Notes: generated by a model from the sequence alone, not told the origin. 64,000 nt of DNA from JAKVAV01 sp964651785 (GCA_964651785.1 CAZYWJ010000009.1:17318-81317); one strand, 5' to 3'; shown: positions 1 to 9,516, counted from the stretch's first letter. Translations and numbers: made by a program.

Positions 1-13
1 ACCCCGGAGGGGT
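1..13. repeat. Short GC hairpin at left edge, REP-like
   Basis: The window opens with a perfect 5-bp stem ACCCC/GGGGT around GGA. Short stems of this kind, built on CCCC/GGGG, are common intergenic repeats in Bacteroidota. A similar but longer stem occurs at 13329-13345. The element is cut by the window edge, so its full extent is unknown. Confidence 0.3.
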
Positions 14-59
14 GGCATACAGTTGGCCAATATCTCAACCCGGTCGCCTAAAAACAGTG

Positions 60-971
60 TCAGGCCATTTTATCCAGAAAAATCTCCAGCTCTTTTTGAA
101 ATTCCGTGTCGGGATCGCCAATCAAGGCTTTGACATTTGCATCAGGCTGCACTTTAATCTCCCGTAGTTTCAATTGCTGATCGACGTAAAGCATCTCCAT
201 TTCAGGCATGATGTCTTTCAGGGTGTAGGCTACGTCATTTACCGAAAGGTTTCGATCAACCAAATTGTAAAGCTCATTGCGATTTTTGGCAAAACAGAGT
301 TTTTCAATAAAATCCGTTACGCGCTCAATGTGTATGAATGCGCGAGATTGATCGCCTGAACCGTTGATTGTTATCCGCTGAAAATTTTTGGCCTGAAAGG
401 CAAAACGATTGATCACCGAATCGAATCGCATGCTTTTGGAGTAGCCATAAACGTTGGCACAACGCACAATTGATACCTCTTTTTTTCCGGTCAACCTGCC
501 CATGTGTTCCTCTCCGCGCAATTTCGAAATCCCGTAAAATGTCTTAGGGTTTGGCGTTGTCTCGGGATTGGCTGCCTCTTCTCCCGAACCATACACGGTG
601 GCACTGCTGAGGTAGATGGCTTTTTTACAGTCTGTTTCTTCCAATGCGTAACTCAGCTCAGCCGTTCCCCAATGATTCACCTGATCGAACAGGTGCGGAC
701 TGATATCGGCGAATGGCGTGCTCACTTTTGCCGCAAGGTGAATGACCATATCCGCTTTGGCCACTTCTTTTTTCAACGTATACGAGTCGAGAATATCGGC
801 TTCGATGAAACTCAATTTGTCATTGAATTTTTCAGGACCTAAGAAGATGTTGTAATTCTTGCGACTCAGATTATCGTAAATTCTTACGGAATCCACCTGC
901 GGATTTTTCATCAAGCGCAGGCTCAGTTCCGTTCCGATGTATCCCGCTCCCCCCGTGATCAATATTTTCAT
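60..971 (-). CDS. NAD-dependent epimerase/dehydratase (extended SDR)
   Basis: A 303-residue extended short-chain dehydrogenase. The N-terminal Rossmann motif GGAGYIG is at residues 7-13, the serine-containing active-site strand LSSATVYG is near 121-128, and the catalytic YxxxK pair is Y146/K150. Family members convert nucleotide sugars by epimerisation or dehydration in the cytoplasm; the substrate cannot be read from the sequence. The ATG lies only 4 bases after the cysH stop, so it is the last gene of a leftward lrp-cysH-epimerase unit. A role tied to sulfur metabolism would be unusual for this family, and the link may only be co-transcription. Family assignment is secure, substrate unknown. 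Confidence 0.9.
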   Translation of the reverse strand: MKILITGGAGYIGTELSLRLMKNPQVDSVRIYDNLSRKNYNIFLGPEKFNDKLSFIEADILDSYTLKKEVAKADMVIHLAAKVSTPFADISPHLFDQVNHWGTAELSYALEETDCKKAIYLSSATVYGSGEEAANPETTPNPKTFYGISKLRGEEHMGRLTGKKEVSIVRCANVYGYSKSMRFDSVINRFAFQAKNFQRITINGSGDQSRAFIHIERVTDFIEKLCFAKNRNELYNLVDRNLSVNDVAYTLKDIMPEMEMLYVDQQLKLREIKVQPDANVKALIGDPDTEFQKELEIFLDKMA

Positions 972-975
972 TCAA

Positions 976-1629
976 TTATTTTTCAGTCAGTTCCGTATGT
1001 AAACCGCATTCTGTTTTGCTCAACCCAAACCACCTGGCAGCTCTTGGATCCTTTAAATCGGCTTTTCGTGTACAAGGAATGCAGCCAATGCTTTGATAGC
1101 CTTTCGCATCTAGCGGATGCCTGGGCAAGTCGTGTTCTCTGATGTAATCGAAAATGTCTTTTCCGGACCAGTCGAGCATCGGGTGAAAACGCTCCGTACC
1201 GAATTTTGCCGCCTGATAGGTCGTCATATTTCGACGGTTCAAATTTTGATCTGCCCTTACTCCATTAACCCAAATGTCATATTCATGGAGCAATCGTTCG
1301 GTTGGCTCTACCTTATTGAGGTGGCAACAATAATCAGGGTTGGAGGTAAAAAAGAAATTGCCGTTGGAATCTTTCTGTTGGTGCTTGGGAGTAGATGATG
1401 AGATGGTTCTTAAGTCCAAATTCAATCGATCAGCCACCTCATCGCGAAAGCGCAGCGATTCCGGAAAGAGAAATCCGGTATTCAAACAATAAACCGGAAT
1501 GGAAACTCGGCTACGACTGACAATATGTAAGAGGGGAATGGAGTGTGTTTGGAACGAGGAAGTCAGAAAAAGGCTTTTCCCTTCTTCATCTAATCTCTGC
1601 AACTCTTCGATGATTGCGCTGACTTTCAT
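976..1629 (-). CDS. cysH: Phosphoadenylyl-/adenylyl-sulfate reductase, [4Fe-4S] type
   Basis: A 217-residue PAPS/APS reductase of the assimilatory sulfate pathway, reducing the activated sulfate nucleotide to sulfite. The substrate-binding loop TSSFQTHS lies at residues 23-30. A cysteine pair C101-C102 and the C183xxC186 motif together form the [4Fe-4S] ligand set typical of APS-using enzymes and absent from the E. coli PAPS-type enzyme. The catalytic ECGLH motif (C208) is close to the C terminus. Because all four cluster cysteines are present, APS is the more likely substrate; this is inference from the family. The gene starts 14 bases after the lrp stop. The sulfurylase genes cysD/cysN are not in this window. 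Confidence 0.92.
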   Translation of the reverse strand: MKVSAIIEELQRLDEEGKSLFLTSSFQTHSIPLLHIVSRSRVSIPVYCLNTGFLFPESLRFRDEVADRLNLDLRTISSSTPKHQQKDSNGNFFFTSNPDYCCHLNKVEPTERLLHEYDIWVNGVRADQNLNRRNMTTYQAAKFGTERFHPMLDWSGKDIFDYIREHDLPRHPLDAKGYQSIGCIPCTRKADLKDPRAARWFGLSKTECGLHTELTEK

Positions 1630-1643
1630 TGAAGCAAAGTTAA

Positions 1644-2111
1644 TCAGTCCCGAGCTGATAGGGGTGCCTTTCGGCGAATACTCTGTTCTAGTGAGATCAT
1701 GGTCTCCGTGCGCTGAATCCCCTCTACTTTTTGAATCTTCTCGTTCAGGACCTTTCTGAGATTCTCCGTATTTCTACAAATTACTTTGAGAAAGATGCTG
1801 TACCCACCGGTGGTATAGTAGGCTTCGACGATTTCTTCGATGGCCTCTAATTGTTTAATGACATTTTGATAGGAAGCTCCCTTATCTAAAAAAACACCGA
1901 TAAACGTGGTTAGATCAAATCCCAATTTGGCAGAATCGACTACTATTTCGGTGCTTTTCACAATTCCTGCCGCTTCCATTTTTTTCATGCGCACATGGAT
2001 GGTTCCCGGTGAAACAATGAGCTTTTCGGCGATTTCGGTGTAAGGTGTGCGCGCATTTATGCTCAAAATCTCCAATATTTCTCTGTCCAGATTGTCAATT
2101 CGATAATTCAT
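1644..2111 (-). CDS. Lrp/AsnC-family transcriptional regulator
   Basis: A 155-residue regulator. The N-terminal winged helix-turn-helix begins IDNLDREILEIL, with the recognition region near residues 25-50 (EIAEKLIVSPGTIHVRMKKM). It is followed by the RAM/AsnC ligand-binding domain with the typical GxYDxxL-like TTGGYSIFLKV segment near 100. Family members form octamers or dimers that sense amino acids. It is the first gene of an lrp-cysH-epimerase unit, so it may control sulfur assimilation and itself. The upstream DNA at 2124-2150 carries AT-rich repeats that could be its operator. Family assignment is secure; the regulated genes are inferred from position only. Confidence 0.9.
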   Translation of the reverse strand: MNYRIDNLDREILEILSINARTPYTEIAEKLIVSPGTIHVRMKKMEAAGIVKSTEIVVDSAKLGFDLTTFIGVFLDKGASYQNVIKQLEAIEEIVEAYYTTGGYSIFLKVICRNTENLRKVLNEKIQKVEGIQRTETMISLEQSIRRKAPLSARD

Positions 2112-2123
2112 TAAGGAAATGGC

Positions 2124-2150
2124 GTTATAAATTTGATAAAATGTTATAAA
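2124..2150. promoter_or_regulatory. Possible Lrp-type operator (repeated GTTATAA)
   Basis: GTTATAAA-type words recur at 2124 and 2143, 19 bp apart (about two helical turns), immediately upstream of the lrp start. Autoregulation through spaced AT-rich boxes is usual for this family. The region is AT-rich, so such repeats can also arise by chance. Confidence 0.22.
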
Positions 2151-2238
2151 ATAAATTGAATATTATTGAAACGGTAAAAATATTGGTTAAAAGTAACCAA
2201 AATGGCAATGAAAAAGTATTAACTATAACTTAGTCGTA

Positions 2239-2338
2239 NNNNNNNNNNNNNNNNNNNNNNNNNNNNNNNNNNNNNNNNNNNNNNNNNNNNNNNNNNNNNN
2301 NNNNNNNNNNNNNNNNNNNNNNNNNNNNNNNNNNNNNN
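2239..2338. other. Assembly gap (100 N)
   Basis: Exactly 100 N. It removes the C terminus of the cysteine-repeat lipoprotein on the right and whatever lay between it and lrp. The break falls inside a tandem-repeat protein, a common place for short-read assemblies to fail. Confidence 0.99.
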
Positions 2339-3336
2339 TCATGACAAGAAATACACAAGTCACAAGTTCCATCATCATATTGAGCGATAGGCCAATCCAG
2401 ACAGTCAATTTCCAATTCGGGACCATTTAAGATCTCATCATCACAGGTAGCACATGGAGGACAAATGGTACTCGCATCATCATCACAATCCACACCGGTT
2501 TCATTTCCATCCTGATAGCCATTTCCGCATGAAGGGGTAGGGTCACACGGCGTCGGACAAGGTCCTCCACAGTCAATTCCTTCTTCACCTTGATTTTGAA
2601 TACCATCGAAACACGTAGGAATCGGACAATCAGGACAGGATGTCAAAAAATTATCATCACAATCTATTCCCGTTTCAACTACTACAATATAGCCGTCGGG
2701 ATTTTGCGGAGTTTCTTCAACATATTCAATATGAATATTTTGGATGCCGTCATTGCATGTTGGGGTCGGACAATCGGGACAACCGGGCGCACCACAGTCA
2801 ATTCCGGTCTCTTGTCCGTTTTGCATCCCATCTCCGCAAGTCGGGGGCAGACAAGAATTCGGACAATTTTCACCTCCGCAGTCTATACCAAGCTCATCCC
2901 CGTTTTGGATTCCGTCATCACAGGTAGCTACGCAAAAAGTATCACAAGGAAAACCACAGTCGACACCCTGTTCCAGAATCAATCTCCAAAGAACGCCGCC
3001 CGCCATACCGACACTGTCATTTGAATTAAAATCAGCCATGGTGAGATTCGGATCAAATTTCCAATGCGCATTTTGAATATTATCCTCACAAGTTGCGCAG
3101 GGCTCACAATCTTCACCTCCACAATCTATAAACTGCTCGGTTCCATTTAACGTTCTGTCATCACAAGTCGGAAGACACTCAGGGCAAGGTCCTCCACAAT
3201 CGATTCCTATCTCACCTTGATTTTTTATTTCATCAAAACAAGTTGGTTCAATTCTGTTATCTTCATTTCGGCAAGCGCTGAATACAAATGCCACTGAAAC
3301 AGTGATGAAGAGGAATCTAAGTATGCTAAATTTCAT
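2339..3336 (-). CDS. Cysteine-rich tandem-repeat lipoprotein (C terminus lost in gap)
   Basis: About 332 residues are visible before the gap. A lipoprotein signal (FVFSAC, lipid cysteine C21) is followed by at least nine tandem modules of the pattern xTCxDGIQNGxExGIDCGGxCPxC. Modules 1, 2, 4, 5 and 7 are regular. Modules 3 and 6 carry insertions of about 20-30 residues between the asparagine and the IDC half. Modules 8 and 9 have lost the GG and gained acidic residues. Each module has about four cysteines, suggesting disulfide-stabilised repeats on the outer surface. Such modules occur in secreted Bacteroidota proteins, but no biochemical function is assigned here. Read divergently from recJ. 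Confidence 0.75.
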
Positions 3337-3489
3337 CAGGAATAGGTTGAACGCGGTATTTCGCCCGCAAATTAAGTATATTCTTCAGACGCTCAAATAT
3401 ACGATAAGTTGTTTCCGGTCGCACCCACGTCGACTTTTACAATAGTTAGAAAAACAAGAATGAATCAATTGACAAAAAGATCAGAACCG

Positions 3490-5171
3490 ATGAGGTTCTC
3501 TTGGAAAAGACTTAATGCTCCAAATCGAGAGAGGGTACGCGAGCTAATTGGTCGCTTTCCCCGACTTCACCCGGTACTGGCTGATTTGCTTGTGGCCAGG
3601 GGATTGCACACTGCAGATGAAATAGCGGCTTATTTTTCACTGGATATCGATGTGCTCAGACGAGGTACGAAAATGAAAGATCTGAGCAAAGCCTCCCTTC
3701 GTTTAATAAAGGCCATCCAAGAGAATGAAAAAATTAGACTCTATGGCGATTATGATGTCGATGGTACGACCTCCGTTGCTATGATGTGTCTCTTTTTGGA
3801 AGCCTTGGATGCAGACTTCGATTACTACATTCCCGATCGCTATTCCGAAGGCTACGGCGTAAGTAATCGTGGGGTGGATGACGCCATTGAAAAAAAGGTT
3901 GATTTGTTTATCACGCTTGATTGCGGAATCAGAGCAATAGACAAGATTGCGCGACTGCGAGATGCGTCGATTGATACCATCATCTGCGACCATCACGAAG
4001 CGGGAGATGAGGTGCCGTGGGCGTATGCCATCCTCAATCACAAACAAAAAGACTGTCCGTTCGAAGATAAAATTCTTTGCGGCTGTGGGGTGGCGTTGGC
4101 TTTGGTTATGGAAGTCATCGAAAAATTAGGTATCGAAGATTTCAATTATGATCGACTTTTAGAACTGGCTGCCATTGCGACCTGCAGTGACATAGTTCCG
4201 GTGCGAGGGGTGAATCGCGCCATTGTAGCGGCGGGATTGGATGTCATTTCCAACCGGCCGGGTCCGGGTGTTACGGCTTTACTAGAAAAAGCGGGACATA
4301 AAGGTGGCGGTGTTCAAGTAAGCGATGTGGTTTTCAAAATAGCTCCGCGAATCAATGCCGCCGGAAGGATGGATCACGCCAATATTGGAGTGCAACTGCT
4401 TCGATCGCAGAGCATGGAAGAAGCAATGGAGCTGGCCGAGAAAATTGAAAAGCTCAACGTTCACCGCAAGGAAAGGGATGTATTAATCACGGAAGAGGCG
4501 TTGGAAGAAATGCTTTCTGAAGATCCTGATTTGAAACGGGCCACGACGATTGTAGCCAAAGAATCTTGGCATAAGGGCTTGGTGGGCATCGTAGCCTCAC
4601 GGCTGATGGAAACTTGCTACCGCCCGACCATCGTTCTCACCGAAAACGATGGTTTTCTGACAGGCAGTGCGCGCAGCACTTCCAATTTCAATTTACACCA
4701 CGCTTTAGAGGTTTGCTCTCAATATTTGGATAAGTACGGGGGCCACGCCGCCGCCGCAGGTCTTACTTTGAAAAGAGAAAACTTCGAATCGTTTAAAACT
4801 GCCTTTGAAGACTACGCCAAGGGAATTTTGGGAAGCGAGCGCCGCTACCCGTCAATAGAAATAGCACTGGAACTAAATTTTGAAGATTGGCACAATGAAA
4901 ACTATCAGGAGTTTTATAGCCAGCTGAATCGCTTCAGACCGTTCGGTCCCGAAAATCTGCCCCCCGTTTTTGCCACGGCTCACTGCCGCGCCAAAGACGT
5001 TAAAGTAGTCGGAGGGCAGCATTTGAAATTTATGGTTCATCAGGATGGAAGGGAGCACAGCACCTTGCCGAGCATCGCTTTCGGTTATGCCGATAAATTT
5101 GATCATCTCGCTTCGGGCGGTGCTTTCGAATTGGCTTATAGCATCGAAGAAAACAATTGGAAAGACCGACG
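3490..5171 (+). CDS. recJ: Single-stranded-DNA exonuclease RecJ (3' end lost in gap)
   Basis: RecJ degrades single-stranded DNA 5'->3' in recombination and mismatch repair. About 560 residues are visible. The DHH phosphoesterase motif DYDVDG lies at residues 87-92, followed by DCGIRA, DHHE and the DHHA1 motif GGHAAAAG, then the OB-fold region (HLKFMV). The frame stays open upstream to a TTG at 3409, but MRFSWKRL matches the family start better, so ATG 3490 was chosen; ATG 3460 is an alternative. The family is about 565-575 residues, so only a short C-terminal strand is missing in the gap. The convergent mscS-like gene enters the same gap from the other side. Confidence 0.95.
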
Positions 5172-5271
5172 NNNNNNNNNNNNNNNNNNNNNNNNNNNNN
5201 NNNNNNNNNNNNNNNNNNNNNNNNNNNNNNNNNNNNNNNNNNNNNNNNNNNNNNNNNNNNNNNNNNNNNNN
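5172..5271. other. Assembly gap (100 N) between recJ and mscS-like gene
   Basis: Exactly 100 N. It hides the last residues of RecJ and the C-terminal alpha/beta part of the MscS protein. Together these need more than 100 bases, so the true gap is probably longer. Confidence 0.99.
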
Positions 5272-6149
5272 TCGGGATGACGTAGCGCGCAGTTGTAGAG
5301 AACGTCTTTTACCAGAGCGGTATCGCTGCCGTACTTTACGCCAACTTCTACGTTGAATCGCGTCAACTCCGTTCCGTGACTCCAGTTCACCACGTTTTCA
5401 CCGATAAGTTTTGAGTTGGGAATGATAATGTACTTACCGTTTCGCGTAAGGACTTTAGAGGTGCGTATATCAATTTGCTTTACGCGGGCTACCAGTCCGT
5501 CTACTTCAATCACATCCCCCACTTTGATGGGACCTTCAAAGAGAATGATCAATCCCGAAATGAGATCATAGAAGAGGTATTGCAATCCGAAACCAATACC
5601 GACCAACAGCGCACCGGCACCTGCCAAGATCAGTTTCATGTCGATACCGATACTCGTAAGCCCCACTAGCACCGCAAAACCGTAGAGTCCGTATTTGGTA
5701 AGTTTGAAAACGGTGTACTCCTTTCCTTCGTCGACCCAAGTCTTTCGCGAGAAGTTCTTCTTCAAGATGATTCGGATCAGCCTCGCCAAGATGCGCGTCA
5801 CAATAAGTATGGCAATCAGAACCAAAAGATTTCCGACAGTGATGACCACCTTATCAGTCGCAATGAGTTCATAGGCAAAAAGCGCTTCCAGAAGCGGCAT
5901 CAAGCCAATGCTGATGATGGCCGCCCCCACTCCGAGTAAGAGTATAATGTTGCGACCCGCTTTCAGGAAAAGCGTTTCTCTTTCCTTATCAAAAACGTCA
6001 AGGGCACGGATTTGCTTATGGACAAAAATGCGATAAAACCGAAGGATAAGCCTGGTCAGAAAAATGATGAGAATCAGCGAAAGGATATTGCCAACGGTGA
6101 CATTTATCAAATCCGATTCATAAAAGCTGTACCCGAAAAATTCGCTCAT
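5272..6149 (-). CDS. MscS-family mechanosensitive channel (C terminus lost in gap)
   Basis: About 292 residues are visible. There are four or so hydrophobic segments: near residues 16-36, one around 70-90, one around 105-125, and the pore-lining helix with GAGALLVGIGFGLQYL. The beta domain follows (GPIKVGDVIEVDGLVARV and RNGKYIIIPNSKLI). These are hallmarks of MscS channels, which open under membrane tension to release solutes. ATG 6149 was chosen because it lies 4 bases after the dnaG stop; the upstream in-frame start at 6182 would overlap dnaG. It sits downstream of dnaG in the same direction. The C-terminal cytoplasmic domain is in the gap. Confidence 0.9.
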
Positions 6150-6153
6150 TCCG

Positions 6154-8091
6154 TTAGATAATTGCACTTCCGAAAAAATCACTCAACTGCATTTTCATTT
6201 GGTCGAGCTTAATCTTCTCCTGCATGTACAAATTTAGTTCTTCTTCGCTCTCCGCGGATTTTATAGAATTTTCCACTTCGCGCATCATGGTTTTTATCTT
6301 GCTTAATTTAAGGCGCATCAGGGGGTCGAAAACCGTTCTGCGCAAATCCGTTTCTTCCGTATCGGTGTAAATGCGGTGTTTCTCAGCCCAATTTTCGCTC
6401 AGCTCATACGGGCTGCTGATCATGGCCGCAATGGCTTCGCTGAGCTCGGCATTTCGCACCAACTTTTCCGTCGAGGGAAAGCTTCCTTCTTCGTTAAAAT
6501 GATTGCGAAAACGGTCGATGATATTGGCATAGATTTCCGATTTAAAGGAAATTTCGTCCTGTACTAAGTCGTGCAAAATATACTCAGCCACCTGCACTTT
6601 CACCGTTTCTTCTTCGCCCTCTTCCGATTCTACCTCTACATCTATTTCCAGCGAGCCGTAGTTGACGAGTATTCGCGCTATCTCTTTTTCCCATAGAGCA
6701 GAATCTTCTACCGGCATCAGCCCTGCTTGCTCCTCTTTTCGCTGCGGCTCATCTTGAATCAGCTCGGGGTCTACACCGGCTTTTCGAAAGGATCGCTTTC
6801 GCAAAAACTTGTTGAGCTCATTCAACAGAGCCTTTTCGGGAATCTCTAACTTCTTACTGCATCGCTGTATGTAGATGCTGCGCGTGATTTGGTCGGTAAT
6901 CAGCGAAAGGCTCTCAACGATACGACGAGTTGCCTCAGCTCTCTTGATGGGGTCATCGGGACTTCCCTCCATCAACACTTCTATCATGAAGTCGGTAAAA
7001 TCCTTCGCCTGAGTAGAGAGGTATTCTTCCAATTCGGTTTGTGAAACCGATCGTGCAAATGAGTCAGGGTCGTGTCCTTCCGGGAAAAGCAAGACCTTGA
7101 CTTGAAGGCCCTCTTTCAGCAGGAGATCTATTCCGCGCAAAGCGGCGTTGATACCCGCCTTATCCCCATCATAAAGGACCGAAACGTTTTTGGTGTAGCG
7201 CTTAATCAGCTTGGCCTGCTCGGCAGTAAGCGATGTACCTGATGAAGCCACCGCGTAGGAAACTCCCGCCTGATTGAGCGAGATCACATCCGTATAGCCT
7301 TCTACCAAAAAGCACTTGTCCTCTTTGATAATACTCTGCTTTCCCTCGTAAAGTCCGTAGAGCGTTTTGCTTTTATCGTACAGTTCGCTCTCGGGCGAGT
7401 TGATGTACTTTACCTTATTGTCGCTTTTTAATGTCCTTCCGGCAAAGGCGATGCAGCGACCGCTTACATTGCGAATGGGGAAGATGACGCGCCCTCTGAA
7501 AAAATCGTATTTCCCGTAGTTCCCTTCTTTCGTGAGGCCGAGAGTTAGCAGGTGCTCTTCCTTGTGTCCTGCTTCCAGAGCAGATTTCAGAAGAGCATCA
7601 TTTTTATCTAAGGCATATCCGAGGGCAAATTTTCGAATGGTTTTATCAGAAAACCCTCTTTCGCGGAAATAGCTCAGCCCGATGGACTTTCCTTCTTCAC
7701 TTTCCCAAAGGTTCTTTTCGAAAGATTCTAAGGCAAACTTGTTGACCAAAACCAAGCTCTCGCGAATGCTCTGATCTTCCTTTTCCTTTGGCCCCATCTC
7801 CGATTCCTCCACTTCAATGGAGTACTTGTCGGCCAGGAATCGCAGGGCTTCAGGATAGGTCATGTGCTCCAATTCCATCAGGAAGGAGACGGCGTTTCCT
7901 CCCTTTCCCGAACTGAAATCTTTGAAAATACCTTTGGCGGGAGAAACGAAGAATGAAGGAGTCTTTTCGTCAGACCAAGGGCTCAGCCCTTTCAAATTTG
8001 AACCGGCTTTTTTGAGCTGCACGAATTCTCCCACAACCTCCTCAATCCGAGCGGCTTCAAAAATCTTGTCTATGGTATTTCGCGTAATCAA
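6154..8091 (-). CDS. dnaG: DNA primase DnaG with degenerate zinc finger
   Basis: A 645-residue primase that makes RNA primers at the replication fork. The N-terminal CHC2 domain is recognisable (LKKAGSNLKGLSPW, KTPSFFVSP, SSGKGGNAV), but all four zinc ligands are replaced: position 37 Cys to Ser, 40 His to Ser, 58 Cys to Asp, 61 Cys to Ser. The catalytic core and TOPRIM domain are intact, with VEGYTDVISL and LYDGDKAG. A DnaB-binding-type C-terminal region follows. I recall similar Ser/Asp replacements in flavobacterial primases, so this is probably lineage-wide, not decay. The start overlaps the stop of the upstream MORN lipoprotein by 4 bases (ATGA). Confidence 0.96.
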   Translation of the reverse strand: MITRNTIDKIFEAARIEEVVGEFVQLKKAGSNLKGLSPWSDEKTPSFFVSPAKGIFKDFSSGKGGNAVSFLMELEHMTYPEALRFLADKYSIEVEESEMGPKEKEDQSIRESLVLVNKFALESFEKNLWESEEGKSIGLSYFRERGFSDKTIRKFALGYALDKNDALLKSALEAGHKEEHLLTLGLTKEGNYGKYDFFRGRVIFPIRNVSGRCIAFAGRTLKSDNKVKYINSPESELYDKSKTLYGLYEGKQSIIKEDKCFLVEGYTDVISLNQAGVSYAVASSGTSLTAEQAKLIKRYTKNVSVLYDGDKAGINAALRGIDLLLKEGLQVKVLLFPEGHDPDSFARSVSQTELEEYLSTQAKDFTDFMIEVLMEGSPDDPIKRAEATRRIVESLSLITDQITRSIYIQRCSKKLEIPEKALLNELNKFLRKRSFRKAGVDPELIQDEPQRKEEQAGLMPVEDSALWEKEIARILVNYGSLEIDVEVESEEGEEETVKVQVAEYILHDLVQDEISFKSEIYANIIDRFRNHFNEEGSFPSTEKLVRNAELSEAIAAMISSPYELSENWAEKHRIYTDTEETDLRRTVFDPLMRLKLSKIKTMMREVENSIKSAESEEELNLYMQEKIKLDQMKMQLSDFFGSAII

Positions 8092-8528
8092 TTCAGTCCT
8101 GTTGAGTCGGTTTTTTCGGCATCATCCTTTTGAGGCAAGTCCATGTCTACCTTCTTTATCAATACCCCGGTGGTATCGTAAAAAGTCCAAATACCCGTTT
8201 TCTCTCCGTTGTAGTATCGACCTTGATAGCGCATCATTCCGTTGGGGTAATACGTTACGGCATCGCCCTGTCGGTAGCCGTCGCGGTACATGGACTCACT
8301 CCATCGGTAGCCCGTAGGATAGAAGGATTCCCATTTTCCGATCCGTTTTCCGCCTTGGCTTTTTCCTCTGAGTTTTACCGCTCCGTTGGGGTGGTATTCT
8401 ATCACATCTACAATCTCTTTCGAAGATTGTTCCTGAGTGCTTTTCACTTCTTCGGCAGTTTGATTTTCGCCGGTAGAGTTGCAAGCGCACAAGACCGACG
8501 CCAAGAGTAAAAAGACGCGTATTATCAT
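8088..8528 (-). CDS. MORN_2/YwqK-type repeat lipoprotein
   Basis: A 146-residue lipoprotein with lipobox LCAC (lipid cysteine near residue 16). It is followed by three or four MORN_2 repeats of the form xYxxGxxxxxGxYxxGxxxGxWxxYxxxG, for example YYPNGMMRYQGRYYNGEKTG. Proteins of this group are often labelled YwqK antitoxin, but there is no toxin partner here and the lipid anchor argues for an envelope role. Its stop overlaps the dnaG start by 4 bases, so the two are translationally coupled. Function unknown. Confidence 0.8.
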   Translation of the reverse strand: MIIRVFLLLASVLCACNSTGENQTAEEVKSTQEQSSKEIVDVIEYHPNGAVKLRGKSQGGKRIGKWESFYPTGYRWSESMYRDGYRQGDAVTYYPNGMMRYQGRYYNGEKTGIWTFYDTTGVLIKKVDMDLPQKDDAEKTDSTGLN

Positions 8529-8541
8529 AACTGAGAAAGGT

Positions 8542-9516
8542 TTATTTTTTACGTTCGATGGTGTAGTTTACGAGGGATTCCAAGGAATTTCGCGCCTCGC
8601 TTTCTTCAAAAGTATGAAGAATTTCCAAAGCCTCTTCTCGGTATGCCAGCATTTTGTCGCGAGCGTATTCTATCCCTCCCGAGGCCACTACGTAGCTGAT
8701 CACTTCAGCCACGCGACTCTTGTCTTCATGGTGGTTTTTTACGGAGTTTATCAGCCACTTCCGCTTGGGTTTTTCGGCTTTCGCCAAAGCATAAATAAGC
8801 GGCAGGGTCATTTTCTTTTCTTTGATGTCTATCCCCGTCGGTTTGCCGATTTTTCCATTGGCATTGTAATCGAAAAGGTCATCTTTAATTTGAAAAGCGA
8901 TTCCGGTCTTTTCGCCGAAAAGGCGCATCCGCTCTTGAGCTTCCCTATCTGCCTTTCCCGAATGAGCTCCGCTTTGGCAGCAAGCTGCGATTAGTGAAGC
9001 CGTTTTTTGACGGATAATTTCAAAATAAACCTCTTCAGTAATGTCGAGCCGTCGAGCTTTTTCCATTTGCATCAGCTCCCCTTCCGACATTTCTTTTACC
9101 GCGTTGCTCACTATTCGCAATAGCTCAAATTCTCCTTCTTCTACACTCATCAGCAAGCCGCGAGAAAGTAAGAAATCACCCACCAGAACGGCGATCTTAT
9201 TTTTCCACAAGGCGTTGATGGAGAAGAACCCGCGTCGCAAATTGGCATCGTCTACCACATCATCGTGTACCAAAGTAGCTGTATGAAGGAGTTCGATAAG
9301 GGAGGCCGCCACATATGTGCTATCGTTAATGCCGCCGCAGAGTTTTGCCGAAAGGAAAACGAACATGGGTCGCATTTGCTTGCCCTTTCGCTTTACGATG
9401 TAATGGGTGATTTTATCGAGCAGAGGCGTGTTGCTTCGCATGGATTCGCGGAAGCGATGCTCGAACTCATCCATTTCCGCCGAAATGGGCGCTTTTATTT
9501 CTTTGACCCCGATCAT
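8542..9516 (-). CDS. Polyprenyl (octaprenyl-type) diphosphate synthase
   Basis: A 324-residue trans-isoprenyl diphosphate synthase. The first aspartate-rich motif DDVVD is at residues 85-89 and the second, KDDLFDY, near residue 210. Both bind Mg-diphosphate. Long-chain members make the side chain of menaquinone, the usual quinone in Bacteroidota. The small residues upstream of the first motif (HTATLVHDD) fit a long-chain product. It is the upstream gene of a leftward run with the MORN lipoprotein, dnaG and the MscS gene, 13 bases before the lipoprotein. Product chain length is inferred. Confidence 0.92.
   Translation of the reverse strand: MIGVKEIKAPISAEMDEFEHRFRESMRSNTPLLDKITHYIVKRKGKQMRPMFVFLSAKLCGGINDSTYVAASLIELLHTATLVHDDVVDDANLRRGFFSINALWKNKIAVLVGDFLLSRGLLMSVEEGEFELLRIVSNAVKEMSEGELMQMEKARRLDITEEVYFEIIRQKTASLIAACCQSGAHSGKADREAQERMRLFGEKTGIAFQIKDDLFDYNANGKIGKPTGIDIKEKKMTLPLIYALAKAEKPKRKWLINSVKNHHEDKSRVAEVISYVVASGGIEYARDKMLAYREEALEILHTFEESEARNSLESLVNYTIERKK

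Noticed and set aside
2590..3024. 144-residue plus-strand ORF opposite the cysteine-repeat lipoprotein
   Set aside because: It is a shadow of the repeat gene; the clear lipobox and periodic cysteines are on the minus strand.
2230..5280. CRISPR array or phage region suggested by repeats
   Set aside because: The repeats are in-frame protein modules, with no short direct repeat/spacer pattern, and no cas or phage genes are in the window.
8088..8528. Toxin-antitoxin system (YwqK label) for the MORN lipoprotein
   Set aside because: No toxin-like partner is adjacent; neighbours are dnaG and a prenyl synthase, and the protein is lipid anchored.
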